This document shows positions 6,286-15,057 of a stretch of 19,090 nucleotides of DNA, in pieces (position 1 is the stretch's first letter; every line of letters starts with the position of its first letter). Under the pieces are notes generated by a model that saw only the letters and a program-made list of their open reading frames with translations, made no database searches and was not told where the DNA came from. The stretch is from Bacillota bacterium (GTDB lineage Bacteria > Bacillota > Clostridia > Saccharofermentanales > DTU023): NCBI GenBank assembly GCA_023389255.1, contig JAEWER010000029.1, forward strand, positions 1 to 19,090, read 5' to 3'. Made by a program: the position numbers and the translations under genes.

Positions 6286-6636
6286 ATGGCAAGAGTTAAA
6301 AGAGGCGTTCGCGCTCATGCAAGACATAAAAAAGTTTTAAAGAGAGCCAAAGGTTATTTTGGTCGTAAGAGCAAACTGTTCAAAGTTGCTAACCAGCAAG
6401 TCTTAAAATCAGGTAATTATGCATACCGTGATCGTAAGAGAAAGAAACGTGATTTCAGAAGACTGTGGATCAGCCGTATCAATGCTGCTGCTCGTCAACA
6501 TGGTTTAAGCTATAGCCGTCTGATGCATGGTTTGAAAGTTGCTGGCATCGAGTTAGATCGTAAGGTCTTAAGCGAGATGGCAATCAGCGATAAAGCTGGT
6601 TTCCAAAGCATCTGTGAGCAAGTTAAAAACGCTTAA
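6286..6636 (+). CDS. rplT: 50S ribosomal protein L20
   Basis: L20, 116 residues, binds 23S rRNA early in large-subunit assembly. The sequence is typical: MARVKRGVRAHARHKKVLK, then KGYFGRKSKLFKVANQQVLKS, DRKRKKRDFRRLWISRINAA and the C-terminal globular part with LMHGLKVAGIELDRKVLSEMA. AGGAGG precedes the ATG with good spacing, 16 bases after rpmI. In Firmicutes this protein represses its own operon through the infC leader, which fits the leader seen upstream. A terminator follows at 6657. Confidence 0.97.
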   Translation: MARVKRGVRAHARHKKVLKRAKGYFGRKSKLFKVANQQVLKSGNYAYRDRKRKKRDFRRLWISRINAAARQHGLSYSRLMHGLKVAGIELDRKVLSEMAISDKAGFQSICEQVKNA

Positions 6637-6656
6637 TTTGTTTTATTTGAATCATT

Positions 6657-6683
6657 AGGCTACTGCGTGCAGTAGCCTTTTTT
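6657..6683 (+). terminator. intrinsic terminator of infC-rpmI-rplT
   Basis: AGGCTACTG pairs perfectly with CAGTAGCCT around a CGTG loop, followed by TTTTTT, 20 bases after the rplT stop. Confidence 0.9.
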
Positions 6684-6713
6684 ATTTGTTAGTGTAAATC
6701 TAGCTGGGGGTTA

Positions 6714-7541
6714 ATGATGGATTTTGCTAGTTTGAACACGATTACTTCGATAAAGAATCAGCAACTGCGTGTCGCTAGCAAATTGCTGACACGACAAGGG
6801 CGCAAAAAATCTAATCTTTGTCTGATTGATGGTTACAGGCAGATATCTCTGGCGAAGAGCATAGAAAGCTTGTTTGTAGCGGACAGCGAGGCTGGGAAAA
6901 AAGCATTGTGCAATTTAATAGAGTTGCGAGATGATCATTTAGCTGACGTACATATTTATAAGTTACCCACAAAGCTACTAGCAGAATTGAGTTCTGTTGC
7001 TAGTAATGAGGGATTGGTCGCAGTTTGCCACAAGCCAGAGTTGCATAATTTGACAGCTGAAGTATGCCAGAAGTTGTCTTTTATAGAACGTCCACTAGTA
7101 TTGTTAGAAGATATTCAAGATCCGCTCAATTGTGGCACGATAATCCGCACAGCAGAAGCGTTGGGTTTTGCTGGGATGATTTTATCTCCTAACTGTGTTG
7201 ATGCCTGGCATCCTGTAGCTTTACGAGGTGCCATGGGATCACAATTCCATCTGCCTATGTATCAATATCAAAATCTAGAAGAGACTGTAAGCTGGTTAAA
7301 ACAGTCTGCTTACCAACTGCTAGCGACCGATTTATCGGGGGAAAAATTAGATTGGCACAGCAAGCCTAGTAGCAATACTGTTGTGGTTATGGGCAATGAA
7401 GGACAAGGTATCAGTAAAGCAATGTGTCAGTTGGTAGAGCAGAGAATTTGTATTCCGATGTATGGTAAGGCGGAATCTTTGAATGTAGCTAGCTCTTTTG
7501 CTATGTTGGCTGGTTGGATAAGTTCACATTATAGTGAGTGA
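6714..7541 (+). CDS. SpoU/TrmH-family 2'-O-ribose RNA methyltransferase
   Basis: A 275-residue SPOUT-fold methyltransferase that would methylate a ribose 2'-OH in rRNA or tRNA with S-adenosylmethionine. Residues up to about 110 form the substrate-binding domain seen in RlmB and TrmH relatives. The three SpoU motifs are clear. Motif 1 at 129-150 (LEDIQDPLNCGTIIRTAEALG) has N139 and the catalytic R145. Motif 2 at 223-233 (VVVMGNEGQGIS) has E229. Motif 3 at 247-262 (IPMYGKAESLNVASSFA) has N257 and forms the knot. The target nucleotide cannot be told. Two ATGs in tandem (6714, 6717) follow GGGGG at 6706-6710; the second has better spacing. It stands between the rplT terminator and tRNA-Glu, and a SpoU gene after rplT is common in Clostridia. 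Confidence 0.9.
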   Translation: MMDFASLNTITSIKNQQLRVASKLLTRQGRKKSNLCLIDGYRQISLAKSIESLFVADSEAGKKALCNLIELRDDHLADVHIYKLPTKLLAELSSVASNEGLVAVCHKPELHNLTAEVCQKLSFIERPLVLLEDIQDPLNCGTIIRTAEALGFAGMILSPNCVDAWHPVALRGAMGSQFHLPMYQYQNLEETVSWLKQSAYQLLATDLSGEKLDWHSKPSSNTVVVMGNEGQGISKAMCQLVEQRICIPMYGKAESLNVASSFAMLAGWISSHYSE

Positions 7542-7552
7542 TGATAAAGATC

Positions 7553-7582
7553 TTGACCTGTGATTGATATTTATTTTATAAT
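7553..7582 (+). promoter_or_regulatory. promoter of tRNA-Glu
   Basis: TTGACC (7553-7558), an 18-base spacer and TATAAT (7577-7582) form a strong sigma-A promoter that ends 14 bases before the tRNA. Confidence 0.75.
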
Positions 7583-7596
7583 TGCTGATGCTTAAC

Positions 7597-7671
7597 GGCC
7601 CTATGGTCAAGTGGTCAAGACGCCGCCCTCTCAAGGCGGAATCACGAGTTCGACTCTCGTTAGGGTCACCA
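7597..7671 (+). tRNA. tRNA-Glu (anticodon CTC)
   Basis: This is a 75-base cloverleaf. The acceptor stem GGCCCTA pairs with TAGGGTC, with one G-T pair. The anticodon stem CCGCC/GGCGG encloses the loop CTCTCAA, giving anticodon CTC for GAG codons. The T arm carries GTTCGACTC and CCA is encoded. The isoacceptor reads only GAG, so a tRNA-Glu(TTC) must exist elsewhere. Confidence 0.95.
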
Positions 7672-7697
7672 GCTCCTCACAAGGGGAGCTTTTTTTA
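7671..7697 (+). terminator. intrinsic terminator after tRNA-Glu
   Basis: AGCTCCTC pairs with GGGGAGCT (one T-G pair) around ACAA and is followed by a run of T. The stem begins at the last base of the tRNA's CCA. Confidence 0.88.
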
Positions 7698-7763
7698 TAC
7701 TAATTTCGGTTACTTTTATTAGGAATTTATCTTAATTGACCCAGTGCTAAAACTAACTAATGG

Positions 7764-8126
7764 TTAACGGCTAAAGACCAAGAATACCAGTAATAAGCCG
7801 AGACAAATGCTGAGGGCAACATAGCTGATGGCGAGATAAGGATGATTATTTTCCAGCAAAGTTTGCGTTTCTAAAGCAAAACTAGAAAAAGTGGTAAAGC
7901 CACCGCAAAAGCCAGTTTTCCACAATAAGTTAGCGCGTAGGTTATCTGGGGGGATGAAATGACGTACCAAGAGAGCGATCAAGAAACAGCCAATTAAGTT
8001 AACACTCAAAGTGGTCCAGGGGAAAGTATATTTTCTACTCAAAGGTAATAGGCTGACTAAGTAACGACAAATGCTACCTAAAAAACCGCCGATGCCTACT
8101 AAAAGTGCATTGATTAAAGTTTGCAT
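7764..8126 (-). CDS. crcB: fluoride ion channel CrcB (Fluc)
   Basis: A 120-residue membrane protein of the CrcB/Fluc family, which lets fluoride out of the cytoplasm as a dual-topology dimer. Four hydrophobic segments are visible. The motifs are GGFLGSICRY near the N-terminus, TLSVNLIGCFLIALL in the second segment with the conserved Asn, and GFCGGFTTFSSF with the phenylalanine and threonine/serine track in the third. The open frame can be extended 13 codons upstream to 8165, but MQTLINALLVGIGG starts like other CrcB proteins and has GGAGAG four bases before its ATG, so 8126 is chosen. Many Firmicutes have two adjacent crcB genes; only one is here. No fluoride riboswitch could be seen in the 8127-8262 gap. 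Confidence 0.92.
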   Translation of the reverse strand: MQTLINALLVGIGGFLGSICRYLVSLLPLSRKYTFPWTTLSVNLIGCFLIALLVRHFIPPDNLRANLLWKTGFCGGFTTFSSFALETQTLLENNHPYLAISYVALSICLGLLLVFLVFSR

Positions 8127-8262
8127 AATCTCTCCGTTAAAATAACAGTAAAACGATTCTAGCATCAGTTAAATAGGAGTGAGTAGTGTCAGGGCGCACA
8201 GCATATTTGATATAAGATTGTTATATTTTTAAGTGCAACAAAAGTGTAAGTGGTGAGGACTT

Positions 8263-9267
8263 ATGGATATACAGGGACGTAGAAGAAGTAGCAATATTGA
8301 AGATAGAAGGGGACAAACACCCGTTGGAGCCACTGGTGGCAGTGGGTGTAGCCCCATGATGATATATCTCTTGCTAAATTTGATGCGCACTAAAGTCGGA
8401 CGAATTATCGTGTTGATTTTAGTTGTAGGTGGCTTAGCGATTTCCTTGCTGGGAAATCAATTAGGGCTATTTGATCAAGGAATTGAACCCAGAGGTAGAG
8501 TAGAAGATCGTATTGATTACAACAATTCAGCTAATGCTGGGAACGTAGATAGCGGTCCTGCGGATAATGCCAAAGAGCGTTTAGATGGTAAGTATGGCCA
8601 AGCTAGTGATGAAGAATTAGTAGATTATCTTAAAGTTGTACTAGCTGATTTGGAAGATGTTTGGGGAGAATTATTTCAAAATCATGGTATGACTTACCAA
8701 GAGCCAACTCTCGTGTTCTATAGCGGGTATGTCCAATCAGCTTGCGGACTAAATAGTAGCCAAACAGGACCTTTTTACTGCCCTGCTGATGGCAAAGTAT
8801 ATATCGATGTGTCGTTTTTTAGGGAATTATCCCGTAAATATGGTGCGAGTGGCGATTTTGCTATCGCCTATGTTTTGGCACATGAAGTAGGCCACCATGT
8901 GCAAAATCTGCTCGGTATCAGTGAGCAAGTTCATAATGCACAACGACGCTCCAGCGAAAAAGAAATCAATCGTTTATCGGTACGCCTTGAACTACAAGCC
9001 GATTATTTTGCTGGTGTATGGGCACATTACGCGAAGCAACGCAATCTGCTAGATGTGGGCGACATAGAAGAAGCGATTCAAGCCGCCCAAGCGATTGGTG
9101 ATGACAGACTACAAAAACAGGCTAGAGGCTTTGCAGTACCAGATAGTTTCACCCATGGTACTTCTAAACAACGTTCATATTGGTTTGATCAAGGGGTAAA
9201 ACAGGGAAGTATAGAATACGGTAACCAGTTATTTAATTTAGGCTACGAACAATTGCGCTTAAGATAA
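8263..9267 (+). CDS. YpfJ-family neutral zinc metallopeptidase, membrane-anchored
   Basis: A 334-residue predicted metallopeptidase of the YpfJ (Zn_peptidase, PF04228) family. It begins MDIQGRRRSSNIEDRRGQ, very like the family's conserved N-terminus, and has one membrane segment at about 47-65. The remainder would lie outside the membrane. The zinc motif is H207-E-V-G-H211-H-V-Q, and E243 in LELQADYFAG is the likely third ligand. Two cysteines (CGLN and YCPADGKVY) flank the strand before the active site and are typical of the family. The substrate is unknown; the peptidase role is inferred from the motif. GGTGAGG precedes the ATG. It ends eight bases before uvrA, so the two are probably co-transcribed. 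Confidence 0.88.
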   Translation: MDIQGRRRSSNIEDRRGQTPVGATGGSGCSPMMIYLLLNLMRTKVGRIIVLILVVGGLAISLLGNQLGLFDQGIEPRGRVEDRIDYNNSANAGNVDSGPADNAKERLDGKYGQASDEELVDYLKVVLADLEDVWGELFQNHGMTYQEPTLVFYSGYVQSACGLNSSQTGPFYCPADGKVYIDVSFFRELSRKYGASGDFAIAYVLAHEVGHHVQNLLGISEQVHNAQRRSSEKEINRLSVRLELQADYFAGVWAHYAKQRNLLDVGDIEEAIQAAQAIGDDRLQKQARGFAVPDSFTHGTSKQRSYWFDQGVKQGSIEYGNQLFNLGYEQLRLR

Positions 9268-9275
9268 GGATATAC

Positions 9276-12194
9276 ATGCCAAGAAAGCAAGTTTTAACTG
9301 AACAACAAGCAAAAAAAATTGTCGTGCGTGGTGCACGTGAACATAATCTCAAAAACATTAATGTAGATATTCCCCGCGATAAGTTGGTGGTGCTCACGGG
9401 ATTATCAGGTTCGGGTAAATCATCGTTAGCTTTTGACACGATTTACGCTGAGGGACAAAGGCGCTATGTTGAATCGCTCAGCTCCTATGCCAGACAGTTT
9501 TTAGGACAGATGGAAAAACCAGATGTTGATCAAATTGATGGTTTGTCGCCAGCGATTGCTATCGATCAGAAAACTACCTCGAAGAATCCACGTTCAACCG
9601 TAGGTACTGTAACTGAGATATACGATTATTTGCGTTTGCTTTACGCCAGAACAGGAACAGTGCATTGCCCAAAATGTGGTAAAGTCATCAATCAACAATC
9701 GGTTGATCAGATGTGCGAACAAATATTGCAACTGCCAGAGCGCAGTCGATTGCAGATTATGGCACCAGTGGTCCGTGGCAGAAAAGGTGAATTTGCCAAG
9801 CAATTGGAACAATATCGTAAAAATGGTTTTGTGCGAGTGCGCATTGATGGTGAAGTATATCTGCTAGAAGAATTACCAGAAAATTTTCGTTTAGCTAAAC
9901 AACATAAGCACACGCTGGAAATTGTGGTTGATCGCATCTCGCTCAGAGAGGGAATTAGATCACGCTTAGCTGATTCTTTAGAAACGGCGCTACAGTTAGC
10001 AGATGGTTTAGTATTGGTGGTTTATCAAACGGATAGCGAACAAGAGCCACAGGAAAAACTGTTTTCTCAGAATTTTGCTTGCCCAGATTGTGGGATCAGC
10101 ATCAGTGAGATTTCACCTAGATTATTTTCTTTCAATAACCCTTTTGGTGCCTGTGATAGATGTTATGGTTTGGGCGTGGAAGAAGAGATTGATCCAGAAC
10201 TAGTTATTGATGATGCTCAATTATCGCTAAATGAGGGGGCGATCACTGTTGCAGGTTGGAATTTTAGCGATCGTCATTCTTGGGCGCGTGGCTTTATTGA
10301 AGCTTTGAGCAAGCGCTATAAGTTTTCTCTGGACACGCCATTTGCAGAGTTACCCCAAGAAATACGCCAAATAATTCTTTACGGTAATGGCGGTGAAATA
10401 CTAAGTATTGATACTACTAAATCGCGTTATGACCGTGGCAAGGATTATCGTTCAGCTTGGGAGGGAGTGGTTCCCAGCTTACAACGTAGATACCAGGAAA
10501 CTGGCTCCGATGAAATGAAAGAATATTACAGTAAGTATTTAGCCGTTAAGACTTGTCCTAAGTGTAAGGGCACTCGTTTGAAAGCTGAAGCTCTTGCCGT
10601 AACTGTAAATGGTTTGAATATTGCAGAATTAACTGCTCTTTCTATTGATAAAATCAAAGAGTTTTTTGCCGACTTAAAACTAGATAGCTATCACCAAAAG
10701 ATCGCAGACCCTATTTTGCGAGAGATCAAGGCACGCCTTAATTTTTTGCTAGAAGTCGGCTTAGATTACCTGACTCTTCATCGAACGGCTTCGACTCTTT
10801 CCGGTGGCGAGGCACAACGCATTAGATTGGCAACGCAAATTGGTTCGGGCTTGACGGGTGTACTCTATATTTTGGATGAGCCCAGTATTGGTTTACATCA
10901 ACGCGATAATAGCCGTTTGTTAGCAACGCTGAAGCGCTTGCGTGATTTAGGCAATACTGTAATCGTGGTTGAACATGATGAAGAAACTATTTGGGAAGCT
11001 GATCATGTAATCGATATTGGACCAGCTGCTGGCGAGCATGGAGGACAAGTTGTTGCCAGTGGTAGACCAGATGATGTAGCACAAAATCAGCGCTCAATTA
11101 CGGGTGATTACCTATCTGGTAGAAAGCGTATCACGGTACCAATAGAGCGCAGAAAACCACAAGGATTTTTACAGGTGCAAGGTTGCAGAGAGCATAATCT
11201 TCGCAATATTGATGTGGATATTCCTTTGGGCATATTCACGTGTGTGACAGGTGTTTCCGGTTCGGGTAAAAGTTCGTTAGTCAACAGTATTGTTTGGCCT
11301 GAATTGATGCGTCAGATCAACCATTCACAAATGCCAAGAGCAGATTTTGACAAACTTTTAGGTGCTAAACAACTGGATAAAGTAATTGCTATTGATCAAT
11401 CCCCCATAGGTCGTACCCCCAGATCTAATCCAGCAACTTATACGGGAGTGTTTGACGATATCAGAGCACTATTTGCTGCTACGCCAGAAGCTAAGATGCG
11501 GGGCTATCAACCTGGAAGATTTAGTTTTAATGTTCGTGGTGGTAGGTGTGAAGCATGTAAGGGAGATGGTGTAAATAAAATTGAAATGCACTTCTTACCA
11601 GATGTTTATGTAACCTGCGAAGTTTGCCACGGTGCCCGCTACAATCATGAAACTTTAGAAGTTCATTACAAAGATAAAACCATAGCTGATGTTCTGCAGA
11701 TGACGGTGGAAGAAGCGCTAGTATTTTTTGCCAATGTTCCTCGTATAGCTCGTCGTTTACAGACTTTAGCGGATGTTGGACTTGGTTATATTCGTTTAGG
11801 GCAACCATCCACGCAATTGTCTGGTGGTGAGGCGCAAAGAGTAAAACTGGCAACCGAATTGGCTAAGCGTCAGACAGGCTCAACCTTTTATGTGTTAGAT
11901 GAACCTACGACTGGGTTACATACTGCTGATGTTCATCGCTTAATTGATATTTTGCAACGCTTAGTAGAAGCAGGAAATACAGTCTTGGTAATTGAACATA
12001 ATTTAGATGTGATTAAGACAGCAGATTACATTATAGATTTAGGTCCTGAAGGTGGAAGTGGCGGTGGTACAATAGTCGCAACAGGAACGCCGGAAGAAGT
12101 GGCGCAGGTCACAGCCTCATACACGGGTAAGTATTTAAAATATATTCTTAATCGTGCTGTTACCTTAGCAGAAAATGAGCAACAGAAAGGTTAA
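9276..12194 (+). CDS. uvrA: excinuclease ABC subunit A
   Basis: UvrA, 972 residues, is the damage-recognition ATPase of nucleotide excision repair and loads UvrB. It has two ABC ATPase units. Walker A sites are at 42-49 (GLSGSGKS) and 659-666 (GVSGSGKS). The signatures LSGGEAQRIRLA and LSGGEAQRVKLA are at 508 and 848, with Walker B ends LDEPSIGLH and LDEPTTGLH. Zinc-binding cysteine pairs are visible, including CPKCG, CPDCG...CDRC and C758/C761 with C781/C784. Length and all motifs are complete, so it should be functional. It is preceded by AAGGATATAC and lies between the peptidase gene and the Clp ATPase gene, with three bases between its TAA and the next ATG. No uvrB or uvrC is in the window. 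Confidence 0.97.
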   Translation: MPRKQVLTEQQAKKIVVRGAREHNLKNINVDIPRDKLVVLTGLSGSGKSSLAFDTIYAEGQRRYVESLSSYARQFLGQMEKPDVDQIDGLSPAIAIDQKTTSKNPRSTVGTVTEIYDYLRLLYARTGTVHCPKCGKVINQQSVDQMCEQILQLPERSRLQIMAPVVRGRKGEFAKQLEQYRKNGFVRVRIDGEVYLLEELPENFRLAKQHKHTLEIVVDRISLREGIRSRLADSLETALQLADGLVLVVYQTDSEQEPQEKLFSQNFACPDCGISISEISPRLFSFNNPFGACDRCYGLGVEEEIDPELVIDDAQLSLNEGAITVAGWNFSDRHSWARGFIEALSKRYKFSLDTPFAELPQEIRQIILYGNGGEILSIDTTKSRYDRGKDYRSAWEGVVPSLQRRYQETGSDEMKEYYSKYLAVKTCPKCKGTRLKAEALAVTVNGLNIAELTALSIDKIKEFFADLKLDSYHQKIADPILREIKARLNFLLEVGLDYLTLHRTASTLSGGEAQRIRLATQIGSGLTGVLYILDEPSIGLHQRDNSRLLATLKRLRDLGNTVIVVEHDEETIWEADHVIDIGPAAGEHGGQVVASGRPDDVAQNQRSITGDYLSGRKRITVPIERRKPQGFLQVQGCREHNLRNIDVDIPLGIFTCVTGVSGSGKSSLVNSIVWPELMRQINHSQMPRADFDKLLGAKQLDKVIAIDQSPIGRTPRSNPATYTGVFDDIRALFAATPEAKMRGYQPGRFSFNVRGGRCEACKGDGVNKIEMHFLPDVYVTCEVCHGARYNHETLEVHYKDKTIADVLQMTVEEALVFFANVPRIARRLQTLADVGLGYIRLGQPSTQLSGGEAQRVKLATELAKRQTGSTFYVLDEPTTGLHTADVHRLIDILQRLVEAGNTVLVIEHNLDVIKTADYIIDLGPEGGSGGGTIVATGTPEEVAQVTASYTGKYLKYILNRAVTLAENEQQKG

Positions 12195-12197
12195 TTG

Positions 12198-14777
12198 ATG
12201 GACAGACTTTGTTTCCATTGTCATAAGAATCAAGCAATCGTGTTTTTTCACAAACCAGGAGAAGGAACCACTAGAGGCTTGTGCTTGGAATGTGCTAGTA
12301 AAGCTAATCTCCCTGAGGTGGATAGAGAGATAAAAGCGATGGGGCTTGATCCCGAGCAATTGGAAGGTATTCAACAAATGGCGAACACCATTGGTAGCAA
12401 AATTAATAATGACTCATTTGCTGAGTTATTAGAGCATGCCTCCACACCCCAGGCACTAGCTGAATATATAGAACAAAATCCACACATAGCACAAGAATTT
12501 ACTGAAGTATTGGAAGATCCAGAAGTAGCTGACGCTATGGTAGATAATCCATTAGTCAAAAGTTTTAATGGTGAGTCTTTCTTCGCAGAGGCTGCGCTAG
12601 GAGCAGAAGATGCGGAAGCAGATTTGGAATCAGAGGATAGCAACGCTGATGCAGAAACTGAAAATTCTGAGTCCGAAGCTACCAGCAAGAGCTCAGATGC
12701 TCCGCATAGCGATAAAGAAAAGTCGTTTGAACCATTTAATCCTTTCCGTGGTTACAATTTGTTTGGTAGTAAGGGTAAGGCTGATCAAGCTGGTGAACAA
12801 CAAAAAGGTCAGGGTAAAGATAGAAAGCGTGCCACAAAGAATAGCAATCTACAAAAATTTACGGTCAATCTTAACCGCAAAGCGGCTCGGGGAGAGATTG
12901 ATCGCTTGATTGGTAGAGAGCAAGAATTGAACCGCACAATTCAAATTTTGAATCGTAGACAGAAGAATAATGCTGCTCTGATCGGTGAACCAGGCGTTGG
13001 TAAAACAGCAATTGCCGAAGGATTATCCGTTCGTATCAACGAGGGCAACGTACCAGCTAAACTAATCGACAAGCAAATCCATTTGCTCAACATGACGGCG
13101 ATGGTGGCAGGAACACAATTCCGTGGTCAATTTGAAGCACGTATGCAAGGCTTGATCGACGAGATTATCAAAGAGAAAAATGTAATCTTAGTAATTGATG
13201 AGATGCAAAACTTGATGTCTGCCGGTGATGCTGATGGAGCGATGAATGCTGCCAATATTCTCAAACCAGCTCTAGCTAAAGGTGATATTCAAGTGATCGG
13301 TTCTACAACCTACGAAGAATATCGCAAATTTATTGAAAAGGATACTGCGTTATCACGTCGTTTTCAGACGGTACAAATCGAAGAGCCATCCTTAGCGGAA
13401 GCGATTGAAATTTTACACGGCGTGCGTGATTACTATGAGAAGCATCACTATGTACATTATTCAGAAGCTGCGCTTAAAGCGGCAGTTCATCTATCAAGTC
13501 GCTACATGTCAGAACGCTTCTTGCCCGACAAGGCTATCGATTTAATCGATGAAGCTGGATCAAAGGTTAATTTGAACAATAAGGCGCTGATTGAGTTAAG
13601 GCAGGTTGAACAGCGCTTGGCAGAAATCAAAAAAGAACGAGAGCAGAATTTAGTCTTGCTGGAAAAAACGGAAGACGAAAAAGAAAAGCTTGAGTACTAC
13701 GAAAAGGACGCCACGCTGAAGACGGAAGAACTCCGTGAGCAAAATGCTTACGAAAATTACCAGAAAATTTGTCAACCAATAGAGATTACAGAACAAGAAA
13801 TTGCGCAGGTTGTCGAGTTGTGGACAGGCATTCCTGTTAAAGACTTAACAGAAACTGAAACGCAGAAGTTAATCAACTTAGAGGAGAGATTGCATCGCCG
13901 TGTCATTGGTCAAAGCAAGGCTGTAGATGCTCTAGCCACAGCGGTTCGACGTAAACGCGCAGGTTTTGGTCGCAAGAATAAGCCAGCCTCTTTCTTGTTT
14001 GTCGGACCAACTGGTGTAGGTAAAACTGAGCTAGTTAAAGCGTTAGCTGCCACCTTATTCGATTCAGAAGACGCTCTAGTGCGCTTAGATATGTCTGAAT
14101 ATATGGAGGCTCATACTGTCAGCAAACTAATCGGTTCTCCACCCGGATACGTGGGCTATGATGACGGTGGTCAATTGACTGAAAAAATTAGACGTCATCC
14201 TTATAGTGTGATCCTTTTAGATGAGATCGAAAAGGCACATGCCGAAGTCTACAACATTCTTCTGCAGATCTTAGACGATGGTAGATTGACAGATAGCCAT
14301 GGCCGTAAGGTTAACTTCGCCAATACGGTGATTGTTATGACCTCAAATGCTGGTACATCGATACAAGCAAACGGTATGGGTTTTGGTGCAGATGGTTATT
14401 CTGCCTTGGAGAGTCGTGTCAATGACGCATTAAAGCAACAGTTCAGACCGGAGTTTCTCAACCGTATCGATGAAGTGATTGTATTCAATGAACTGAGTCA
14501 GCAAGAGTTGCGTGAAATCGTTGATTTGATGTTGCAAGAAGTCAGAGAAAATGCTTCAGCACACGGTGTGAAAATTGAATTGACTGAGCAAGCTAAGGAG
14601 CGTCTAACGCATGAAGGATACGATCCTAAATATGGTGCAAGACCTTTGCGTAAAGTGATTCAAAGAAGAATTGAAGATCTGCTGTCAGACCTATTGTTAC
14701 AAGGTAAATTGGCGGAGATTACTAAACTAACTATTGATTATGATGCAACTGAAGATCAGTTTATTACTGATCTCTAA
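12198..14777 (+). CDS. ClpE-like AAA+ unfoldase with N-terminal zinc finger
   Basis: A Clp/Hsp100 ATPase of about 859 residues that would unfold proteins for ClpP. The N-terminus is a CxxC...CxxC zinc finger (LCFHC, then LCLEC; about residues 4-33) as in ClpE, not the double Clp_N repeat of ClpC. A helical stretch at about 73-124 and an acidic, Ser-rich linker at about 125-175 follow. AAA1 has Walker A GEPGVGKT (about 264-271). A short coiled-coil middle domain lies at about 475-525, and AAA2 has Walker A GPTGVGKT (about 604-611). The NGMGFG segment is placed where ClpC/ClpE carry the ClpP-docking loop, then FRPEFLNRIDE. TTG at 12195 is an alternative start; ATG at 12198 has better spacing to AAAGG. 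No ctsR or mcsAB lies nearby. About 859 residues is longer than B. subtilis ClpE because of the inserted N-terminal region. Confidence 0.9.
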   Translation: MDRLCFHCHKNQAIVFFHKPGEGTTRGLCLECASKANLPEVDREIKAMGLDPEQLEGIQQMANTIGSKINNDSFAELLEHASTPQALAEYIEQNPHIAQEFTEVLEDPEVADAMVDNPLVKSFNGESFFAEAALGAEDAEADLESEDSNADAETENSESEATSKSSDAPHSDKEKSFEPFNPFRGYNLFGSKGKADQAGEQQKGQGKDRKRATKNSNLQKFTVNLNRKAARGEIDRLIGREQELNRTIQILNRRQKNNAALIGEPGVGKTAIAEGLSVRINEGNVPAKLIDKQIHLLNMTAMVAGTQFRGQFEARMQGLIDEIIKEKNVILVIDEMQNLMSAGDADGAMNAANILKPALAKGDIQVIGSTTYEEYRKFIEKDTALSRRFQTVQIEEPSLAEAIEILHGVRDYYEKHHYVHYSEAALKAAVHLSSRYMSERFLPDKAIDLIDEAGSKVNLNNKALIELRQVEQRLAEIKKEREQNLVLLEKTEDEKEKLEYYEKDATLKTEELREQNAYENYQKICQPIEITEQEIAQVVELWTGIPVKDLTETETQKLINLEERLHRRVIGQSKAVDALATAVRRKRAGFGRKNKPASFLFVGPTGVGKTELVKALAATLFDSEDALVRLDMSEYMEAHTVSKLIGSPPGYVGYDDGGQLTEKIRRHPYSVILLDEIEKAHAEVYNILLQILDDGRLTDSHGRKVNFANTVIVMTSNAGTSIQANGMGFGADGYSALESRVNDALKQQFRPEFLNRIDEVIVFNELSQQELREIVDLMLQEVRENASAHGVKIELTEQAKERLTHEGYDPKYGARPLRKVIQRRIEDLLSDLLLQGKLAEITKLTIDYDATEDQFITDL

Positions 14778-14794
14778 GATTCAAAGGAGGCACT

Positions 14795-15031
14795 ATGGCA
14801 AAGATTCATAAAGATATGTACATCATGGAAGTGTTGGAATTAGATGAAAACCTAATTCCCGTTTTCTTCGCTCACGGTTTACACTGTATAGGTTGTATGT
14901 TGGCTCATGGAGAAACCTTAGAGCAAGCTTGTATGGTGCATAACATTGATTTAGATCTATTACTCATGGATTTGAATGATGCTTATGAGCTGGATATGGA
15001 AGAGATGCAGGCAGCTCAGAGCCAAGAATAA
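14795..15031 (+). CDS. DUF1858 domain protein with CxxC motif
   Basis: A 78-residue protein that matches the DUF1858 family over most of its length. The core is MEVLELDENLIPVFFAHGLHCIGC, then GETLEQAC, giving cysteines at 31, 34 and 46. These could bind a metal or act in redox chemistry, but the family's function is not established. The tail (about 55-78) is acidic. A strong AAAGGAGG stands before the ATG, 17 bases after the Clp gene, and the next gene follows 26 bases on, so it sits in the same transcription unit. Its place beside a zinc-finger unfoldase does not define a function. Confidence 0.85.
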   Translation: MAKIHKDMYIMEVLELDENLIPVFFAHGLHCIGCMLAHGETLEQACMVHNIDLDLLLMDLNDAYELDMEEMQAAQSQE

Positions 15032-15057
15032 TCTAGGAGTAAAAACCAAGAGGCAGT

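Noticed and set aside
8127..8165. N-terminal extension of CrcB from an upstream ATG
   Set aside because: The extension is not family-like, and GGAGAG is placed for the internal ATG at 8126.
8127..8262. Fluoride riboswitch upstream of crcB
   Set aside because: No stretch on the minus strand matched the GGNGAUGG...CACC core and following pseudoknot elements by eye.
11527..11853. Antisense open frame of 108 codons inside uvrA
   Set aside because: It lies opposite the conserved zinc and signature region of uvrA, has a His-rich composition typical of a shadow frame and has no ribosome site of note.
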